19,090 nt of DNA from Chloroflexota bacterium. Its GTDB lineage: Bacteria; Chloroflexota; Dehalococcoidia; Lucifugimonadales; Australimonadaceae. Location: contig JACZSI010000014.1 in NCBI GenBank assembly GCA_022574265.1, forward strand, positions 1 through 19,090, read 5' to 3'. The notes under the pieces were generated by a model. The model ran no database searches, had not been told where the DNA came from, and saw nothing but the letters and a program-made list of their open reading frames with translations. This document shows positions 8,316 through 15,543 of this stretch, in pieces. The stretch's first letter is position 1, and each line of letters starts with the position of its first letter. The position numbers were made by a program, and so were the translations under genes.

Positions 8316-11300
8316 CAGGTGGACCCTCCGCCCGATAGCTCGTAGATGACGAGGTCGCCGCCGAGGCCGAATACGGGTGTGCCAAGCCTGCCGAACTTGG
8401 CGGTCCCCGCGTCGCCGTAGCTCGCCCGCTCCCGCTTGCCCACGACGACGTACGAGACGTCGTAGCGCTCCAGCAGCTCGCGGGCGAGCGCGTCGTCCTC
8501 CGTCTCGTAGATCGTCCGGACGTCCGCCAAGCGCTGGTCGAGCTCCGGGTACTTGCTCTGGCGGTGCCACTGGCGCTCGTGCCCGATCCAGCCGATCACC
8601 GTCGGCCGGCCCGTGCTGCCCGAGATGCGTGCCGCCTCGGTCACGTACGAGCTGCAACCGGCGACGGGCTCGTTGGGGCAGGGGACCGATGGAGATTCGA
8701 TCACCACCGCGTCGCGGGGCGTGTTCTCCCGTATCCACTCGATCGCGCGGTATTCCGCGGGCTCCGTCCGGAGCAGGTAGGCCTGGCCGTTCAGGTCCGT
8801 CGCGACGCCGTCGTTGGCCCGCGTCGTGATCGCGGCCAGCGGGTAGTAGCTGACTGCCCCCAGCCCGACGACGAGCACGCTGGCCCACGCCGTCACGCCG
8901 ACGCGGCCCCAGAGCACCCGGCGGTCCCAGCGGCCGGCCACGTACCAGAGTCCGAACCCGCCGAGCACGGCCATGAGCAGCCACGCCTGGTAGTAGAGCT
9001 TGAACACGGTGTTGAAACGGCGCAGGTTACCGTCGCCGCCGCCGCAGAAGATGTCGCAGACGTAGAACAGCTCGACGCCCATGATGAGCGCGGCGCCGAC
9101 CGCCAGCAGCAGGAGGACCGGCACGAAGCCGTCGTTCCTGGACTGCGCGCCGCCGGCGTCCGGCGCGCGGGCGGCCTCGCTGTCGCGGTGCGCGAGCGTC
9201 CAGGCGCCGTAGATGGCGAGCGCGACGACAGCCGCCAGCGGTAGGACGATGAGCAGCCGGTCGACGGCGAGGAAACGGCCGTCGATCCCGCGCTCCCCGT
9301 GTAGGACGCCGTCGCCGATGAGGAGCCCGACGAGCAGGACCGTGCCGACAACCCGCGTCACCCCGCTGTTGATGGCGAACACCATCTCGTCGGCCCGGGG
9401 CAGCCGGTAGCCAGCCCGATGGATGCTGAAAAGCATCACTACCAGGCCGTTGAACAGCAGCGCGACGACGAAGAAGGGCGGACCCCAGACGGGTTGGAGC
9501 CACAGCAGGACCGGCCCGAACCCGATGAAAAGGGCGACCCCGAAGCGCATGAGGCTCCAGTTGCGGCGGGCGAAGACAGAGCGCATCACGAGGAAGAAAA
9601 CGGGCAGGACCAAGAACCCGGAGACGCCCCAGATCAGCAGCAGGTGCAGCGGGCGCGTGAGCAGCGAGCGCAGCGGCAGGATGCCGTTGGCGTTGCTCTC
9701 GAAGGTCGCCAGGAACGGCGCCAGCAGGACGAGAGCCGCCACGGCCAGCAGCGCCACGGCGAGCACCGCCCGCCCGAAACGCCACCGGGCGATCAGCTTC
9801 GCCCCCGGCCTCCAGGCGTCGAGCACGCGGTCGACGATGTGGGCCGCGCCGTGCCCGATCCCCGGCGCGCCCACGGCGATGGTGTCGCCGTCGATCGCCA
9901 ATGCGCTCCCGAAGCGAGCGTCCGCCCCCGCGTCGGTGCCGGCGAGCTCGGCGTGGAGGGCCCAGCCCGGCCCGGCGCGCTCGCGCTCGTAGATGTAGGC
10001 GGCTCCCGAGCTCGCGGCGGGGTTGTTCGCCTCGGGAGCTCCCACGGCCAGATACCGCTGGCCGATCGTCACGGCCGCGCCGAAGGAGCCGGACCTCCGC
10101 TGGCTGGGGGCGCGCAGCACCGCCTGCTCTTGCCAAGAGCGGCCGCTCCGCTCGAAGACGATGGCGGCCGCTTCGGCACCGGCCGCGATCAGACCGTCGC
10201 TGACGGACACCGCACGTCCGAACGCCCGTGCGGGGCCGGTCAGCTCGGCCGACGGGGTCCACGACGACGCACCGCGGCGCGTGAAGACGTGGACCCGCCC
10301 GGTGTCCGCCTCCGGGTCTCCCACCACGAGCGTCCGGCCCGCAAGCGCGACGGCGGACCCGAAGCCGTCGCTCGCGGCCCTCGGCGCGATCTCGGCGCCG
10401 AGCGCCCACGCCCGCTCGCTCCCGGCGTAGACGTAGACGGCCCGGCGCGCGCCGACCACGATCAACCCATCGCCGACGGCGACGGACCGTCCGAAATCGA
10501 GCGCTCCGCCGGGTGCTCTGATCGTCGTGAGCTGGTGCCAGCCCGCGTTGGCGCGCCGGAAGACATAGACGGCGCCACCGGACGGCGCGCCGGCCACGGC
10601 GAGCGTGCCGTCGAAAGCGACGGAGGCGCCGAACGCGGCACCGGCGTGCGGGTCGGCCGGGCCCAGGCGGGCCTCGCGGCGCCACCGCTTCGGGCCGCGC
10701 ACGTAGACGAACACGGAGCCCCCCGCGGGCGCGGCATCCGGATCGTGCGGCGCGCCGACGATGGCGGTGCCGCCGCTCATGGCGACGGCCGCACCGAACC
10801 TCATGGTCCGCTCGTGGCGGGCGGCGTTCAGCATGAGGGCGCCCGCGAGCATGACGAACCCGATCGGCAGGTCCCACAGGTTGATGGCGCCGAGCGCTCC
10901 GAGCGAGGCGACGGCGGCGAGGGCGAGCGGCCACTCGCGCACGAGCGTCCGCAGGCGCAGGGCGTCCGGCAGGAGGTAGACCTGCACCGCGAGCGCCGCG
11001 GTCAGCAGGAGGAAGCCCATCGACATGACGTGTGGGTGCATATCGCCCAAGACCAGGCTGAACAGCGGGAACTCGGTGATCGCGTCGGGGATCACGCGGC
11101 TGGCCCGCCACCACCACCACCCAGCCTCCTCCGGATACCAGGTGGCGGACGGCGCGGCGAGGCCGCTCAGACCCTCGATGCCCACCGACTCCCAGAACGC
11201 GGCGCCGCCCGCGCCGGCCGCCCGGCCGAGCTCCAGCGCGCCGGAGAGGTTGCTCGCGACCAGCAGGAGGAACGCCGCCGCGGTCCCGCCGAGCACCGCG

Positions 11301-11935
11301 CCGTTCTCCGAGCCCCGCGCGAGCCGGATGAGGTTGAACGTCAGCCCGAACGCGGCGACGGCACCCAGCGCCGCGGCGGTGGCCAGCCCCAAGTTGTATG
11401 CGACGGGCGTGGCGAGACCGGTGAAGAGCGCGAGGGTGCCCATGAACAGATAGCCCATGTAGTAGTAGGAGACCGCCTCACCGGCGAGCCACGGGTCGTT
11501 GGGTGGGTAGTACGGGCTCGTCACCACCGCGTTCAGGAACATCAGGTCCATCGGCTGCTCGGTGTTGGCGATGTCGGACACCGCCGCGCGCAGAGCGGCG
11601 ACGCCCAGGAACGCGGCGATGAACAGCAGCTCGGTCGCGAGCACGAGGCTCAGGTGCGCCCGGAGGAACGCCCGCATCTCCGCGCTCCGGCCGCGGGCCG
11701 CGCGCCACGACAGCAGCGCCACGATGCCGAGCGCGAGGGCCACGGACAGCCTGGAGTTGACGATGACGTGGCTGAGCCCGATCCCCCACGTGCCGAGGCC
11801 GACGAGCAGCAGGCCGAGCGGTTTGCTCAAGGCCCATCCGCGGTCGGGCAGCCGCGAGAAGACGCGGTACGCCAGCGGGTACGAGGCCAGGGCGAACAGC
11901 TCGAGCGCGAGGAGCCAGGAGAGGGCGGCAAGCAT
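8315..11935 (-). CDS. DUF2298 (YYY-type) membrane protein with inserted FG-GAP beta-propeller
   Basis: A 1206-residue protein. Residues 1-377 and 715-1206 form a DUF2298 / 'Chlor_Arch_YYY' polytopic membrane protein: many hydrophobic segments, the loop NTEQPMDLMFLNA (124-136) with YYPPNDPWLAGE and the YYYMG block (157-161), GDMHPHVMS (297-305), RRFNTVFKLYYQAW (972-985) and a C-terminal soluble domain (about 1058-1206). The family is known from Chloroflexota and Archaea and is commonly found beside Agl23-type proteins, so a role in surface glycan transfer is likely but unproven. The oddity is residues 378-714, seven FG-GAP-like blades inserted in one uninterrupted frame between two hydrophobic segments. 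The gene starts 14 nt after ftsY and its stop overlaps the Agl23-type start. ATG at 11935 begins directly with TM1. Confidence 0.88.
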   Translation of the reverse strand: MLAALSWLLALELFALASYPLAYRVFSRLPDRGWALSKPLGLLLVGLGTWGIGLSHVIVNSRLSVALALGIVALLSWRAARGRSAEMRAFLRAHLSLVLATELLFIAAFLGVAALRAAVSDIANTEQPMDLMFLNAVVTSPYYPPNDPWLAGEAVSYYYMGYLFMGTLALFTGLATPVAYNLGLATAAALGAVAAFGLTFNLIRLARGSENGAVLGGTAAAFLLLVASNLSGALELGRAAGAGGAAFWESVGIEGLSGLAAPSATWYPEEAGWWWWRASRVIPDAITEFPLFSLVLGDMHPHVMSMGFLLLTAALAVQVYLLPDALRLRTLVREWPLALAAVASLGALGAINLWDLPIGFVMLAGALMLNAARHERTMRFGAAVAMSGGTAIVGAPHDPDAAPAGGSVFVYVRGPKRWRREARLGPADPHAGAAFGASVAFDGTLAVAGAPSGGAVYVFRRANAGWHQLTTIRAPGGALDFGRSVAVGDGLIVVGARRAVYVYAGSERAWALGAEIAPRAASDGFGSAVALAGRTLVVGDPEADTGRVHVFTRRGASSWTPSAELTGPARAFGRAVSVSDGLIAAGAEAAAIVFERSGRSWQEQAVLRAPSQRRSGSFGAAVTIGQRYLAVGAPEANNPAASSGAAYIYERERAGPGWALHAELAGTDAGADARFGSALAIDGDTIAVGAPGIGHGAAHIVDRVLDAWRPGAKLIARWRFGRAVLAVALLAVAALVLLAPFLATFESNANGILPLRSLLTRPLHLLLIWGVSGFLVLPVFFLVMRSVFARRNWSLMRFGVALFIGFGPVLLWLQPVWGPPFFVVALLFNGLVVMLFSIHRAGYRLPRADEMVFAINSGVTRVVGTVLLVGLLIGDGVLHGERGIDGRFLAVDRLLIVLPLAAVVALAIYGAWTLAHRDSEAARAPDAGGAQSRNDGFVPVLLLLAVGAALIMGVELFYVCDIFCGGGDGNLRRFNTVFKLYYQAWLLMAVLGGFGLWYVAGRWDRRVLWGRVGVTAWASVLVVGLGAVSYYPLAAITTRANDGVATDLNGQAYLLRTEPAEYRAIEWIRENTPRDAVVIESPSVPCPNEPVAGCSSYVTEAARISGSTGRPTVIGWIGHERQWHRQSKYPELDQRLADVRTIYETEDDALARELLERYDVSYVVVGKRERASYGDAGTAKFGRLGTPVFGLGGDLVIYELSGGGST
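9794..10804 (-). other. Domain: seven-repeat FG-GAP-like beta-propeller inside the DUF2298 protein
   Basis: Seven blades of about 43-56 residues start at residues 378, 425, 475, 519, 568, 611 and 667. Each has the pattern FG-x-[AS]-V-A near the front, a VGAP-like turn (IVGAPHDPD, VAGAPSGG, VVGARR, VVGDPEAD, AAGAEAA, AVGAPEAN, AVGAPGIG), a G-x-v-x-V-[YF] strand and usually a Trp before the final strand. This matches FG-GAP / integrin-alpha-type repeats, and seven repeats would close a propeller. Flanking residues NAARHERT and LIARWRFGR are basic and abut hydrophobic segments, so by the positive-inside rule the propeller may lie on the cytoplasmic side; that placement is inference. Confidence 0.85.
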
Positions 11936-11949
11936 AGGCTCGGGCCGCG

Positions 11950-12945
11950 CTAGCGGGAGCGCTCCTGGGTGCTGCCCGGGTTGGTGCTGGAGGTCGCGTC
12001 ACCGAAGAGCGCGTCGACGAAGTGGTCGGTGTCGAACAGGGTGAGGTCCTCCAGCTGCTCGCCCGTGCCGATGAAGATGACGGGCAGCTTGAGCTCGGCG
12101 GCGATCGCGACGGTGATGCCGCCCTTGGCCGTGCCGTCCAGCTTGGCCAGGAAGACGCCGTCCACGCCGACGGCCTCTTGGAAGACGCGGGCCTGCTCGA
12201 GCCCGTTGTGCCCGGTCGTGGCGTCGAGGACGAGCAGCGTCTGGTGCGGCGCGCCCGCTGCCTGCCGCTCGAAGACGCGCCGGACCTTGCGCAGCTCCTC
12301 GATCAGCGGCGTCTTGTTCTGGAGCCGGCCCGCCGTGTCGAAGATCAGGACGTCCACGTCACGAGCCACCGCGGCCTCGTATGCGTCGAACGCGACGGCG
12401 CCCGGGTCTGCGGAACGCGCCTGCGCGACGACACCGGCATCGAGCCGCTCGCCCCAAACGCGCAGCTGCTCGACGGCCGCCGCGCGGAAGGTGTCGCCCG
12501 CTCCGAGCAGCACCGTCTTGCCGAGGTCCTGGTAGTGGCGGGCCATCTTGGCGATGCTGGTCGTCTTGCCGGCGCCGTTCACGCCGACGACCAGGAGGAC
12601 GAGGGGCTTGGCCGGCAGCTCCTCCTTGTCGTACCAGTCCCAGATGTCCGGCTCCGCCACGTCCAGCAACAGCGCGAGCTCCTCCTTGAGCGCCTCCGCG
12701 GCAGCGGAGCGGTCCGAGGCCGTGCCGTCGCGGACCCGCTCCCGCACGCGCTCGATCAGCGCGAGCGACGTGGCGACGCCGACGTCGGCCGAGACGAGCG
12801 CGTCCTCCACGTCCGCCCAGAAGCCGTCGTCGGAGAGGAGCCCGCCGCCGAAGAGCGCGCCGAGCCCGCCGCCCCAGCCCTGGCGTGTCTTCGCAAGGGC
12901 GTCGGTCGTCTTTTCCCTGCGCCTGAAGAGTCGAAAGACGCTAAC
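11950..12945 (-). CDS. ftsY: Signal recognition particle receptor FtsY
   Basis: SRP-receptor GTPase that docks ribosome-SRP complexes at the membrane. The NG domain is complete: N-domain helices (about 46-110), P-loop GVNGAGKT (121-128), DTFRAAAVEQL (151-161), DTAGR (203-207), AKLDGTAKGG (267-276) and GTGEQLEDL (293-301). The start is unusual. The first standard start codon is GTG at 12810, which would remove the basic, amphipathic N-terminus typical of FtsY (VFRLFRRREK, then KTRQGWGGGLGALF). That stretch is encoded in the same open frame up to GTT at 12945, preceded by GGAGG with a 6-nt spacer, giving 331 residues, normal for the family. No ATG, GTG or TTG occurs between. An annotation pipeline will probably report 11950-12810. 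The gene heads a unit with the DUF2298 and Agl23-type genes, 14 nt apart. Confidence 0.93.
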   Translation of the reverse strand, partial: VSVFRLFRRREKTTDALAKTRQGWGGGLGALFGGGLLSDDGFWADVEDALVSADVGVATSLALIERVRERVRDGTASDRSAAAEALKEELALLLDVAEPDIWDWYDKEELPAKPLVLLVVGVNGAGKTTSIAKMARHYQDLGKTVLLGAGDTFRAAAVEQLRVWGERLDAGVVAQARSADPGAVAFDAYEAAVARDVDVLIFDTAGRLQNKTPLIEELRKVRRVFERQAAGAPHQTLLVLDATTGHNGLEQARVFQEAVGVDGVFLAKLDGTAKGGITVAIAAELKLPVIFIGTGEQLEDLTLFDTDHFVDALFGDATSSTNPGSTQERSR

Positions 12946-12951
12946 GGTGCG

Positions 12952-12956
12952 CCTCC
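12952..12956 (-). promoter_or_regulatory. Shine-Dalgarno (GGAGG) pointing to a GTT start of ftsY
   Basis: GGAGG on the minus strand ends 6 nt before GTT at 12945, from which the reading frame continues into FtsY-like N-terminal residues. The spacing is ideal for initiation, whereas nothing comparable precedes the standard GTG at 12810. Confidence 0.5.
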
Positions 12957-13128
12957 GCGCCGGCCACCCGCTGACGTGCGCCCCTTCGGTGGGTCCAGGG
13001 CTGTGCTCTGGGTGGCGGTGCGCCGGAGCGATGGTAGCAGCCCCTCGGCGGCGCTCACAAGGTGCTACGCCGCCGCTGGGCCGCGGGACTCACCGGCCGG
13101 GGCTGGGCGCGCTGATGCGCTCGGCGTC

Positions 13129-13875
13129 TCAGGCGGCTTTGGCGGCGCCGTCCGCGGGCGGCTGGAGCGCCGGGAGGAGGCTCGTGCGCATGACGCCGAC
13201 CACCTCGGTCATCGCGCTCACGAGCACCGCCATCTCGTCGACGATCTCGGTGCCGGGCGTCCCGGCGCGCTCGCCTGACTCCGCGGACACCCGCGCGGCC
13301 GTCCGCTGCGCCTGCACGGAGATGACGACTTCGGTGACGGCGTCGACCATGAGCGCGACGCGCGTCGCGAGGTCGTTCCCGACCCCCTGGGCGGCCGACC
13401 ACTGGGAGATGTGCTGCTCGAGGGCATGGCCCATGCGGCTCAGGTCCTTCGTGTGCTGGGCCATGGCCTGCTCGGCCTCGTCCAGGCGGGCGCGCTCGTC
13501 CTCGTAGCGCTTGAGCGCCACCTCCACGGTTGCTTGCAGCGTGCGCTCGTCGAACGGCTTGACGAGATAGCCGTAGGGCGCGCCGCCGACCGCCCGGCTG
13601 AAGGTGGCCTCGTCGGAGTTGGCGGTGAGGTAGACGACGGGCACGGCGAAGCGATCCCAGATCACCCGGGCCGCCTCGATCCCGTCCATCCGCCCCTCGA
13701 GCTGGATGTCCATGAGCACGAGGTCGGGGGGCGAGGCCGCGACGTGCTCGATGGCCTCCTCGCCGGAGGGGACGACGGAGGGCACCTGGTAGCCCGAGCG
13801 CTCCAGGAAGCGGCGGATGTGGAGGGCGACCACGGGCGAGTCTTCGACGACGTGGATGCGTGCGGCGCTGGTCAT
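13129..13875 (-). CDS. Response regulator, receiver domain plus helical C-terminal region
   Basis: A 248-residue protein with a CheY-type receiver domain (1-122): acidic pair Glu11-Asp12, phospho-acceptor Asp56 in LVLMDIQLEG, Thr84 in VYLTAN and Lys106 in YLVKPFD. All phosphotransfer residues are present. After it comes a charged helix (about 122-150) likely to form a coiled coil, then two helical segments sharing a motif (ALMVDAVTEVVISV, 174-187; AVLVSAMTEVVGVM, 216-229). I see no HTH, ANTAR, GGDEF, EAL or other known output domain, so it may act through protein contacts. Its ATG overlaps the kinase stop as ATGA, so the two form a cognate pair made together. Confidence 0.9.
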   Translation of the reverse strand: MTSAARIHVVEDSPVVALHIRRFLERSGYQVPSVVPSGEEAIEHVAASPPDLVLMDIQLEGRMDGIEAARVIWDRFAVPVVYLTANSDEATFSRAVGGAPYGYLVKPFDERTLQATVEVALKRYEDERARLDEAEQAMAQHTKDLSRMGHALEQHISQWSAAQGVGNDLATRVALMVDAVTEVVISVQAQRTAARVSAESGERAGTPGTEIVDEMAVLVSAMTEVVGVMRTSLLPALQPPADGAAKAA

Positions 13876-15386
13876 AGCTTGCTGATCTCCTGTTTCTCTG
13901 TGATTCCGGGGCCGGTCCGACCGTTGCCGGTTGGGGACCGGCCCGTGGGGAACGTGATCGTGCACGTCGTACCGCCGTTGGCCGAGAAGGCGGCGGTGCC
14001 GCCGAGCCCTCGGGCGAGCTGCGGGACGAGCTGGAGGCCCAGCGAGTCCATGTGCGCCCAGTCCATGTCCGCGGGCATCCCGACCCCATCGTCGTGGACG
14101 ATGAAGGTCGCTAAGCCGTCGGCGTCCTCGCTCAGCTCGATGCCGATCGTGCCCCTGCGGCCATCGGGGAAGGCGTGCTTGACCGCGTTGGAGATGAGCT
14201 CGTTGGCGATCAATCCGCAGGAAACGGCCATGTCCGCGTCGATGATGAGCGGCGCGGCGTCGACCTCGAGGGTGATGGTGTCCCCGGTGCGGTCGAAGGA
14301 GCGCACGAGGTTCCCCGCCACATCGGCCAGGTAGTCGCCGAGGTCGATATTCGACAGGTCGTGGGACTGGTAGAGCTTCTCGTGGACGAGCGCCATGGAC
14401 CGCACGCGCGCCTCCGACTCCTTGAGCGCGCTCACTGCCTCCGGATCGCTGCTGGCGCTCGCTTGGAGCGAGAGCAGGCTGCTGATGATCTGGAGGTTGT
14501 TCTTCACGCGGTGGTGGACCTCCTTGAGGAGGGCCTCCTTCTCGCTCAGGGACGCCGTGCTCTCCGCGACGGTTTCCCGCGCCGCCCGCAGAGAGCGCGT
14601 CATCTCGGCGAAGGCCACTGTCAGCTCGCCGATCTCGTCGCTGCGCTTGGCGCGTGGCGGGAAGTCCGACAGGTCGCCTTCCGCGACTTTCCGGGCCGCG
14701 CGGACCAGCTGCCTGATGGGCTGCGCCAGGTATTGGGCGAGGGCGTAGGACACCAACGCGGCAAGTGCAAGGAGCGCAGAGGCTTGCCGCACGCGGTCGA
14801 GGACCATCTGCCGGATCTGCCCGTCCAGGGAGGGCACGTCGAGGTCCAGCTGTGCGACTCCGACGAGCTCGTCGGCCACGACCACCGGACTCGCGATGCT
14901 GAGGTGGCTGTTTCCCATGAGGACCACTCGCTCCCGCGTGCTCAGCGCGCGAGCCACGACCTCTGCGGCGGGTGTGCTCCCTCCGTCGGGGGTTGCCATG
15001 ACGCGCGAGGCGGCCTCGCTGCTGTCCATGTCCATAGACCCCATGTCCATAGACCCCATGTCCATCGATCCCCCGTGCCCGTCCATGGTTGCCAGCACGC
15101 GCCCGTCGGCCCCGACGAGCCGGACGTGCCCGACGTCGGGAAGCGCCGCCATCATGTGGGCCACGCTGGCCAAAGCCTGGGCATCCTCGGCCAGCAGCGG
15201 CTTGGCGGCCATGTCGCCCATGTGGGACGCGAGCAGCTCGGCGCGCTCCTTCAGCTCGGCAACCGCCGCGATACGCTCGCGCCTGACGTCGAGCGCAACG
15301 GTCGCGCCGATGGACAGCGCGACCACCGAGACCGTGGTCAGCGTGATCATCGAGGCCACGCTCCACCTGATCCTGAGCTTGCCCAT
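13872..15386 (-). CDS. Membrane sensor histidine kinase, HisKA_2 type, with Met-rich sensor loop
   Basis: The 504-residue protein has TM1 (about 10-30), an extracytoplasmic sensor domain (31-200), TM2 (about 201-219), a HAMP linker (220-270), a HisKA_2 dimerisation/phosphoacceptor block (LLKEVHHRVKNNLQIISSLL, 286-305; His291/His292) and an HATPase domain with N-box residues in ANELISNAVKHAF (394-406), DDGVGM (432-437) and GGTTCTITF (471-479). It is a complete sensor kinase. The sensor domain carries MDGHGGSMDMGSMDMGSMDM (101-120), which resembles copper- or silver-binding Met-rich segments. ATG at 15386 follows GAGGAG by a short 2-nt spacer and places TM1 directly at the N-terminus; the frame is open 20 codons further up without better support. 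It is coupled to the downstream response regulator by an ATGA overlap. Confidence 0.92.
   Translation of the reverse strand: MGKLRIRWSVASMITLTTVSVVALSIGATVALDVRRERIAAVAELKERAELLASHMGDMAAKPLLAEDAQALASVAHMMAALPDVGHVRLVGADGRVLATMDGHGGSMDMGSMDMGSMDMDSSEAASRVMATPDGGSTPAAEVVARALSTRERVVLMGNSHLSIASPVVVADELVGVAQLDLDVPSLDGQIRQMVLDRVRQASALLALAALVSYALAQYLAQPIRQLVRAARKVAEGDLSDFPPRAKRSDEIGELTVAFAEMTRSLRAARETVAESTASLSEKEALLKEVHHRVKNNLQIISSLLSLQASASSDPEAVSALKESEARVRSMALVHEKLYQSHDLSNIDLGDYLADVAGNLVRSFDRTGDTITLEVDAAPLIIDADMAVSCGLIANELISNAVKHAFPDGRRGTIGIELSEDADGLATFIVHDDGVGMPADMDWAHMDSLGLQLVPQLARGLGGTAAFSANGGTTCTITFPTGRSPTGNGRTGPGITEKQEISKL
15026..15070 (-). repeat. 15-base tandem repeat coding the Met-rich GSMDM units
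   Basis: Three head-to-tail 15-base units: 15026-15040 and 15041-15055 are identical (CCATGTCCATAGACC on the plus strand) and 15056-15070 differs at two positions. Each unit encodes one pentapeptide of the kinase's Met/Asp-rich loop. Because the period is five codons, slippage would change repeat number without breaking the frame. Confidence 0.85.
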
Positions 15387-15543
15387 CGCTCCTCGCTCGA
15401 CCCACGTGGCGGACCGCGGACCGGCGGCTCCAGGGCCCACCGGCACGCGTTCTTCCGTCGAGCATGCCAGTGATGGCGGCGTTGGGCTTGAGGCGTGACC
15501 CTGCGGTCAGCGAGTGCCCGCACGCAATCCGGTTGGGGGTCAG

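Noticed and set aside
5863..8385. In-frame upstream extension of the flippase-like gene over more than 800 codons
   Set aside because: It covers an intergenic repeat, a -10 box and the Agl23-type gene in another frame; translation is Arg/Ala-rich and unlike any domain. TTG at 5862 gives the normal family length.
9419..11953. 844-codon plus-strand open frame antisense to the DUF2298 gene
   Set aside because: Composition (Arg, Gly, Glu, Gln-rich) and lack of motifs are typical of antisense shadows; the minus strand encodes a clear membrane protein with propeller.
12957..13128. Possible promoter, RNA or small gene between the response regulator and ftsY
   Set aside because: No -10/-35 pair, tRNA-like fold or convincing ORF was seen; the frames open here are arginine/serine-rich shadows.
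15026..15070. 15-base repeats as a CRISPR or integration array
   Set aside because: Units are directly adjacent, lie inside a coding sequence and keep the reading frame; there are no spacers.
15387..15543. Possible promoter or terminator between rnc and the kinase
   Set aside because: No hexamer pair or strong hairpin could be recognised in these 157 bases, so nothing was annotated.
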